Below are positions 9,813 to 14,653 of a stretch of DNA of 14,653 bases, piece by piece. The DNA is from Phascolomyces articulosus (lineage: Eukaryota > Mucoromycota > Mucoromycetes > Mucorales > Lichtheimiaceae): assembly GCA_025677815.1 (NCBI GenBank), contig JAIXMP010000102.1:1-14653 (forward strand), in the 5' to 3' direction. The notes under the pieces are model-generated. The model was not told where the DNA came from, made no database searches, and was given only the letters and a program-made list of their open reading frames with translations. The translations under genes were made by a program, and so were the position numbers. How positions within the stretch are numbered: position 1 is the first letter of the stretch; each line of letters begins with the position of its first letter.

Positions 9813-10143
9813 GAAGTGATAAAGATGACGCGTTCAATGGGTAATTCAATCGATCTATACGGCAATGAAACAGTACAGCAATAATGAAGTGTGGGTAAAA
9901 AAACATTGCATTTCATGGGTCTATGATGAACAGCAATAATGGCGCAAAAGAGGTAGGACAATAGATAGAATAGAATAGTTTAGCATGATAGTAATTAGAG
10001 AAAGCAGTAGTATTACTAGTTTTTATCATCCAATAAAAAATAAATAAAATCGTATATTTTTCTATAATCATAAATAATGTATATAATGATGACCAATAAG
10101 AAAATATAAAAATGATAAATTATTAAATCAAATGATAAATAAA

Positions 10144-10345
10144 AGCTCTTTCAAGCTCCTTATATGCTCTTTCAAGGAATAGAAGTACCTCCTTCAAGCT
10201 CCTTCAAGCATAACTGAAAAGGTCCTTAAATTTTCCTTTAAGCTCCTTCAAGCTTACCTCCTTCAAGCTCTATAAATCCTCCTTCAAGCTCCTTCAAGCA
10301 CACCTTGAAGGAGCTATAAGGGGAATTTAAGGGTCCTTCAAGCTA
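10144..10345. repeat. Family B subterminal repeat array (TTCAAG core)
   Basis: Nine direct copies of YTTCAAG, mostly as CTCCTTCAAGC, and one inverted copy (CTTGAAGGAG near 10305) are packed into 200 bp next to the terminus. In CACTA elements such irregularly spaced subterminal motifs are the binding sites of the element's own proteins; that role here is an inference. The core differs completely from the CACAATTGTG motif of family A. Confidence 0.85.
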
Positions 10346-10360
10346 CCCTTTTTTATAGTG
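10346..10360 (-). repeat. Family B CACTA terminus
   Basis: The minus strand reads CACTATAAAAAAGGG from 10360, then GTAGCTTGAAGGA. It differs from the family A terminus by the sixth base (T rather than G) and by its subterminal repeats. The flanking triplet outside is TGA (10361-10363), a candidate target-site duplication. Its partner is not in the window. Confidence 0.82.
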
Positions 10361-10815
10361 TGATTCTTTTTATCAAAGTCCATTAGACTGTTTTATTACA
10401 TATAACATATGACTGAATATTTTTCTTTTGCAACAAAAGTATTCCCTTTATATGCAACTACTTGCACAATAGTTTGTTATACTTTTTTTCCATAAGGCAA
10501 TATAGTAATATATTTATTATGGTAGGGATTTTTCTTATTGATTATTTAGTAGGTATTAGGAGTCATTTATAATGTATTTAATATATATGTAGAGTATAAA
10601 CAATGTAAAGCAACATTTTTAATAAATATTTGACTTAGAAATAGCTTTTTTTATTATATATATCATATTTCATAAATATCTTTAATAACTATTAGGTGTA
10701 AATGATCAGATATGTGTGGATTACTTGTATTTTCATGTTACTTTGCTTATTTTGAAGAAATAATTGATAAAACAGCTTTTTTTTTCATAGTTCCACAGTT
10801 CTCTTATGGTTCTAT
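10361..10815. other. AT-rich host-like DNA, no gene seen
   Basis: This is the flank of family B. It has short poly-T tracts and no open frame of note, no RNA gene and no convincing repeat. Confidence 0.5.
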
Positions 10816-10908
10816 GGTTCCTAACAGTATGGTTTAGTATAGTTCCTATAAAAGATGGTTCAGTATGGTTCCTATTAAGAACTATACCAAACTATACTAT
10901 AAGGAACC
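10816..10908. repeat. Imperfect inverted repeat, MITE-like hairpin
   Basis: Arms 10816-10850 (GGTTCCTAACAGTATGG...) and 10873-10908 (ending ACTATAAGGAACC) are imperfect reverse complements at roughly 80 percent. Similar GGTTCC words recur within it. It may be a small non-autonomous element or a fragment of the palindrome to its right. Confidence 0.5.
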
Positions 10909-11102
10909 CTAGTAATGAATGACTAATGATAATGATAATATAATTATAAAAGGAAAAGGGAACTATGACTGATAAAGAGGTATGCTGCAGTTATGATGCA
11001 GTATAAAGAAGTACAATATAGCTACAGTAAAAGATATAATATCAGTATTAAAATGTTATAGCTAAGATTCCTTAGTATAATGTCTTCCTTTTTTATATTT
11101 TA

Positions 11103-11300
11103 TTAAATAAACAGCATCTATCCATTACTCTTTATTTTATATTTATTTGTTATTAATTGCTATTTGTATTGTTGGCTTGGACTTCCATCAAAATATATAC
11201 ATAACAATATTTTGATGGAAGTCTAAGCCAACAATACAAATAGCAATTAATAACAAATAAATATAAAATAAAGAGTAACAGATAGATGATGTTTATTTAA
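11103..11300. repeat. Inner palindrome, 94-bp arms, 10-bp spacer
   Basis: Arms 11103-11196 and 11207-11300 are perfectly in register, with about four mismatches in 94 and no indels. The 10-bp spacer is ATACATAACA. The transcript or single strand would form one long hairpin. Confidence 0.95.
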
Positions 11301-11599
11301 AAAAGACCATGGGGATATTTATATGTTTTCTAAACTACTAAAGATATGATATATATGATGTAATAGATCATGATAATAATAGAATAATACTAAGTGTCTT
11401 AGCACTAGTGATGATACTAATGATAACAATAATTATGATGATAATGATGATGCTAAGCAGAGGTTGCTAAGCATTGCAAGAAGTATTCAAAATGGAAATA
11501 ATGACGATGGTTATTTTTAGACTAATAACTGTGCAAGAAGTATATAAAAAGGAAGATGTTATACTAAGGAATCTTAGCTATAACAATATATACATAACA

Positions 11600-11645
11600 A
11601 AAAATACCTGACTAATAGTGTTGTAACTATTATTCGGGTATTTTT
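11600..11645. repeat. Small hairpin inserted in the right outer arm
   Basis: AAAAATACC...TAATAG at 11600-11618 pairs with CTATTATTCGGGTATTTTT at 11627-11645. It lies within the segment that is absent from the left outer arm (10925-11097), so it looks like an insertion after the arms formed. Confidence 0.6.
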
Positions 11646-11980
11646 AATACCGATATTACATCTTTTACTGTGGCTACATTGTACTTCTTTATGCTTCGTC
11701 ATAACCACAGCATACCTCTTTATCAGTCACAGTTCCCTTTTCCTTTTATAATTATATTATCATCATCATTATTTTATAATTATTATCATCCGCAGTAGTT
11801 TTAGAAAAGATATAAATATTGGATCATTTTATTAAAAATAAAGGACATCTTCTATCTATCTTATTATCTCATATATACCTTCATAGTTCTCTTCCTTCAT
11901 GGTTATTCTGTGTGGTTATTTACCTGTGTGGTTTCAACTTATAAAAAATACAACAATAGTTATAATAAAAAATATAATAT

Positions 11981-11984
11981 AAAA
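11981..11984 (-). terminator. Candidate RNA polymerase III terminator for tRNA-Phe
   Basis: This is the first run of four T on the minus strand downstream of the tRNA 3' end, about 36 nt away. The distance is longer than usual, so read-through or processing of a 3' trailer is implied if it is the terminator. Confidence 0.4.
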
Positions 11985-12020
11985 GTAATCTCTTTTAAAT
12001 TTATTACTTTAGATAAGTAG

Positions 12021-12093
12021 TGCTCGAGATGTGGATTGAACACATGGCCTTTAGATCTTCAGTCTAACGCTCTCCCAACTGAGCTACTCAAGC
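12021..12093 (-). tRNA. tRNA-Phe (GAA)
   Basis: This is a 73-nt cloverleaf without intron. The acceptor stem GCTTGAG/CTCGAGC pairs throughout (one G-T), the D stem is GCTC/GAGC, and the anticodon arm TTAGA-CTGAAGA-TCTAA has anticodon GAA. The T arm is ATGTG-TTCAATC-CACAT, and the discriminator is A. Internal A and B box promoters are present (TAGCTCAGTTGG; GTTCAATCC). The 3' CCA is not encoded, as expected in a nucleus. It sits between two large palindromes and is the only housekeeping gene in the window. There is no sign of decay. Confidence 0.95.
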
Positions 12094-12249
12094 TAGATGT
12101 TAGTTGTCAGATCCGTTGTGAATTCTTTTCGCTATCGCCGCACTTGCAAGTATAAATAATTATAACTAGACCAAGATTCTTTAGTAGATACCATGAAACT
12201 AGAATTAAGGATAAAACACAAGGGAAATGACTTAAAGATAAAGTAGATC

Positions 12250-13199
12250 AATAGTAATATATATAAGTAGATAATTGATTAGTTTTATTTTATATAATAT
12301 TCATTGCCTTTATATATTTATATAATAATAAATTAATAAAAGTAAATATGGAAATAAATATAAGGCAATAACATATAATATATAAAATAATAAGAGAACA
12401 TAATGAGGGACAATATAATAAATATAAGAGGATGATCAAATGAGGGTTAGATAAAATATAAAATAAATAATAATAATTATGATATAATTATTATTACATA
12501 GAGAATACTATATCTATTATTTTCAAAAAATATCTATGGATAATATAGTTATAATTATCTAGGGTGACAAGGGGATAACACAATATAGGGATAGATAGGG
12601 ATTATTAAAAATAGGATAGTTGATCAACTAATGTATTAATAGATAAACCTTTAAGAGAAATATTTTACCAATGCAATCTAGTTGGTTGACCCAGATTCCT
12701 AGGTTTAAACTAACTTTAAGACAATAATTTAAACCTAGGAACCTAGGTCAACTAACTAGATTGCATTGGTAAAATATTTCTCTTAAAGGTTTATCTATTA
12801 ATACATTAGTTGATCAACTATCTTATTTTTAATAATCCCTATCTATCCCTATATTGTGTTATCCCCTTGTTACCCTGGATAATTATAACTATATTATCCA
12901 TAGATATTTTCTAAATAATAATGAATATGGTATTCTCTATATAATAATAATTATATCATAAATTATTATTATTTATTTTTATATTTTTATCTAACCTACA
13001 TTTGATTATCCTCTTATATTTATTATATTATCCCTCATTATGCTCTCTTATTATTTTATATATTATATATCATTGTGTTATATTTATTTCCATATTTACT
13101 TTTATTAATTTATTGTTGTGTAAATATATAAAGGCAATGAATGTTATATAAAATAAAGAAAACTAATTAATCAACTATCTACTTATATATATTACTATT
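12250..13199. repeat. Large palindrome, about 460-bp arms, 18-bp spacer
   Basis: Arms 12250-12709 and 12728-13199 are reverse complements at a little over 90 percent by eye, with a few small indels. The centre is GGTTTAAA...TTTAAACC around the spacer. The right arm ends two bases before the family A terminus at 13202. The left arm's outer flank could therefore also have had a partner beyond that insertion. No gene is present, and the arms are very AT-rich. Confidence 0.92.
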
Positions 13200-13201
13200 A
13201 A

Positions 13202-13362
13202 CACTAGAAAAAAGGGGGAATATCACAATTGTAAAATAGTTGTGAGATTTGAATAAAATTCTAATGACTTTTGCTCCGCAATGAGAACCTCACAATTGTG
13301 ATTGAAGATATGTACAATATAGTGAGCTGTGCTACATCATGAGAATCTCACAATTGTGAGAT
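13202..13362 (+). repeat. Family A terminus with CACAATTGTG subterminal palindromes (right copy)
   Basis: After the CACTAG end, the palindrome CACAATTGTG or close variants occur at 13224, 13291 and 13349, together with GTTGTGAGAT. These are candidate binding sites for the element's own proteins. Two TTGTGAGAT copies (13240-13248 and 13354-13362) bound the 114 bp that the left copy lacks. Confidence 0.8.
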
Positions 13363-13499
13363 ATTATAAATCACTATAATGATATTAAAAAAATAATAAT
13401 AATGTCATAATTATAATATATCAACAATAAATATTGTGAAATATCGGTAATCATTATTATGATATTTTAAATGTCATAAAGATATCACTATGTTCAACT

Positions 13500-13610
13500 T
13501 CCAATAGTATTGCTATATCCTTTGAATTATATCCAGTAGTATCGTTATATCCTTTGAATTATATCCAGTAGTATTGTTATATTCTTTGAATTATATCCAG
13601 TAGTATCATT
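13500..13610 (-). repeat. 32-bp minisatellite, 3.5 copies (right family A copy)
   Basis: Three full 32-bp units at 13515-13546, 13547-13578 and 13579-13610, plus a 15-bp partial unit at 13500-13514, match the array at 2881-3023 in reverse orientation. Confidence 0.92.
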
Positions 13611-13773
13611 ATAATATTTCAGTTATATCCAATAAAAAATAAAAAAATAAAAAAATAAAAAGTATTTGTAGTAACAATATCCATTTATTTGATAAAAAAA
13701 AACGTAATTGATATAAAACTATGCTATCCTATACTATAACTACTATTTAATACTATTGCAGCCTGTCACCATG

Positions 13774-14128
13774 CTAATAGGCATTACCAAACACTGCCAT
13801 AAAGAAGATTGTCATAATGGGAGTAGGTAATGTCATTTCTATAAGCCGTAAATAAAATTATAATTCATAAAGAAGAAAAAGGAAAGGGAAAAGAAATTAA
13901 ACCTACGGCAAGTGGATTATACAGAAAAGGAGAAGACAATGTTCCTACAAAAAGTATATAAAATTTAGATGGCTTACTAAAACATAGAAAGGGAACGAGA
14001 AAAAAAAATTCTTACCTCATTCTATCTATTAGGGAAATTACTGATAATTTCTGTTATAGTAAAAAAAAAAAAGGTATTAACGATTTACTTATGGAATTAT
14101 TTACCTTAGAATAAGGACGCATCATCAT
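13774..14128 (-). CDS. Possible small spliced protein near the family A terminus (65 aa, right copy)
   Basis: Joining 14128-14105, 14050-14016, 13976-13903 and 13838-13774 gives 65 codons from ATG to TAG. The exon lengths (24, 35, 74, 65 nt) equal those of the left copy at 2378-2727. Donors are GTAAAT, GTAAGA and GTTTAA; acceptors are CAG, TAG and TAG. The product starts MMMRPYSK and has hydrophobic stretches FYILFVGTLSSPFL and IMTIFFMAVFGNAY. The second intron is only 39 nt. No stop or indel has entered the exons in either copy, yet amino-acid changes outnumber silent ones, so the evidence for translation is weak. It is transcribed toward the element end. Confidence 0.3.
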
Positions 14129-14653
14129 TTTGTTTTATAGATTCAATAAAGAATTCAAAGATAATCGAAGGATACAGTGTCAAACGAGATAACAACTTGA
14201 AGAGAGCCTAAAAAAATAGGATATCACAATCAGAGATGAGGGAAAGAAAAGATGGATGGATGATGGTCAATTTGTTACTTACCAGAAATAATAATTAGCG
14301 TTGCTCAGCTCTGTAAAGCAAGAACCCAAAAAAGTTATGTCAGTTATAAAATAATAGCTTATTTTGACACTATTAAAGATAAATATATCTAGTGGATAAA
14401 AAAAAAAGAATATGTTACCATTTAAGAGCATAAAATAGTGCTTACATATATAGTTTGACTAATCCTTATCTAAAACAAGTTATTTTGGTATGGTAAAAAA
14501 TAAATAGAATTCACAGCAGAGCTTTATACCTATTTGTTACAGATGTGCCATACCTATAAACAAAATCAAACAAAACACCAGTTGTAAATAAAAAAAAACC
14601 CAATAATGGCAAAATAGTGCCATTTGATCATATCACAGCTATCTTGGTTGAAT

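Larger units (their letters stand above)
3208..10360 (-). mobile_element. CACTA (EnSpm) element, family B, decayed and truncated by family A
   Basis: The right boundary is the terminus CACTATAAAAAAGGG read on the minus strand from 10360, backed by a TTCAAG subterminal array at 10144-10345. Inside, on the minus strand, lie an accessory pseudogene and then a tnp2 transposase pseudogene. A possible small spliced frame lies on the plus strand near the terminus. The left boundary is not a natural end: the transposase frame stops in mid-domain where family A is inserted, so the rest of family B should continue beyond the far end of that insertion. The genes carry many nonsense codons and some frameshifts, so this copy is non-autonomous. 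Assigning the whole span to one element is an inference from gene order and orientation. Confidence 0.75.
10925..11770. repeat. Large nested inverted repeat
   Basis: Outer arms 10925-11097 and 11541-11770 are reverse complements over about 170 bp. The right arm carries an extra segment of about 60 bp that contains a small hairpin. Inside the loop lies a second, cleaner palindrome (11103-11300). Both arms share blocks such as ATACTAAGGAATCTTAGCTA. It contains no protein gene. It could be a fold-back element or a local inverted duplication. Confidence 0.85.
13202..14653 (+). mobile_element. CACTA (EnSpm) element, family A, right copy, partial
   Basis: It starts with CACTAGAAAAAAGGGGG at 13202 on the plus strand and runs off the right edge. 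It is an inverted homologue of 1843-3207, alignable to the last base of the window at roughly 90 percent by eye, with mostly transition differences. Against the left copy it has an extra 114 bp of subterminal repeat and one minisatellite unit fewer. The outside triplet is TAA (13199-13201). It inserted at the end of the right arm of the palindrome. The accessory and tnp2 genes are expected beyond the window. Confidence 0.85.

Noticed and set aside
10144..10345. CRISPR-like repeat array
   Set aside because: The repeats are short, irregularly spaced, degenerate and partly inverted, and they sit next to a CACTA end in a eukaryotic genome.
1843..14653. One giant element with 1.4-kb terminal inverted repeats
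   Set aside because: The CACTA termini lie at the inner edges of the inverted repeats and point outward, so the homologous parts are element interiors. Two separate insertions explain this; one element does not.

Overview
The window looks like a repeat-rich stretch of an AT-rich eukaryotic genome, most likely an early-diverging fungus (Mucoromycota-like). That placement is an inference from short GTAAGT...YAG introns, one with a perfect TACTAAC branch site, and from a fungal-style CACTA (EnSpm) tnp2 transposase. There are no bacterial operons or ribosome-binding sites. The only housekeeping gene is one tRNA-Phe.

Layout. (1) Positions 1-3207 are the end of a 'young' CACTA element (family A), whose terminus CACTAGAAAAAAGGGGG is read on the minus strand from 3207. 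It carries an intact-looking 4-exon gene (554-1425, minus, 220 aa after splicing), a possible small spliced gene near the terminus (2378-2727, plus) and a 32-bp minisatellite. (2) Positions 3208-10360 are an older, decayed CACTA element (family B). Its terminus CACTATAAAAAAGGG is read on the minus strand from 10360 and has a TTCAAG subterminal repeat array. On the minus strand it carries an accessory pseudogene (6848-8329) and then a tnp2 transposase pseudogene (5634 to 3208). The transposase is cut by the insertion of the family A element. (3) Positions 10361-13201 are host-like DNA with three inverted-repeat structures and the tRNA-Phe gene. (4) Positions 13202-14653 are a second family A copy in opposite orientation. 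It is homologous to 1843-3207 and runs off the window.

The two CACTA families appear to share one architecture. Reading inward from the terminus: subterminal repeats, a small intron-rich reading frame pointing toward the terminus, an accessory gene pointing away from it, and then tnp2. The accessory genes of A and B share the motif YMS(E/N)E followed by an acidic tract, a Ser-containing segment and N-x-F-x3-LD. Both have a phase-0 intron at the same place in that motif. This suggests a conserved second protein of these transposons, analogous in position to the partner proteins of plant CACTA elements. The tnp2 of family A is expected just left of the window.
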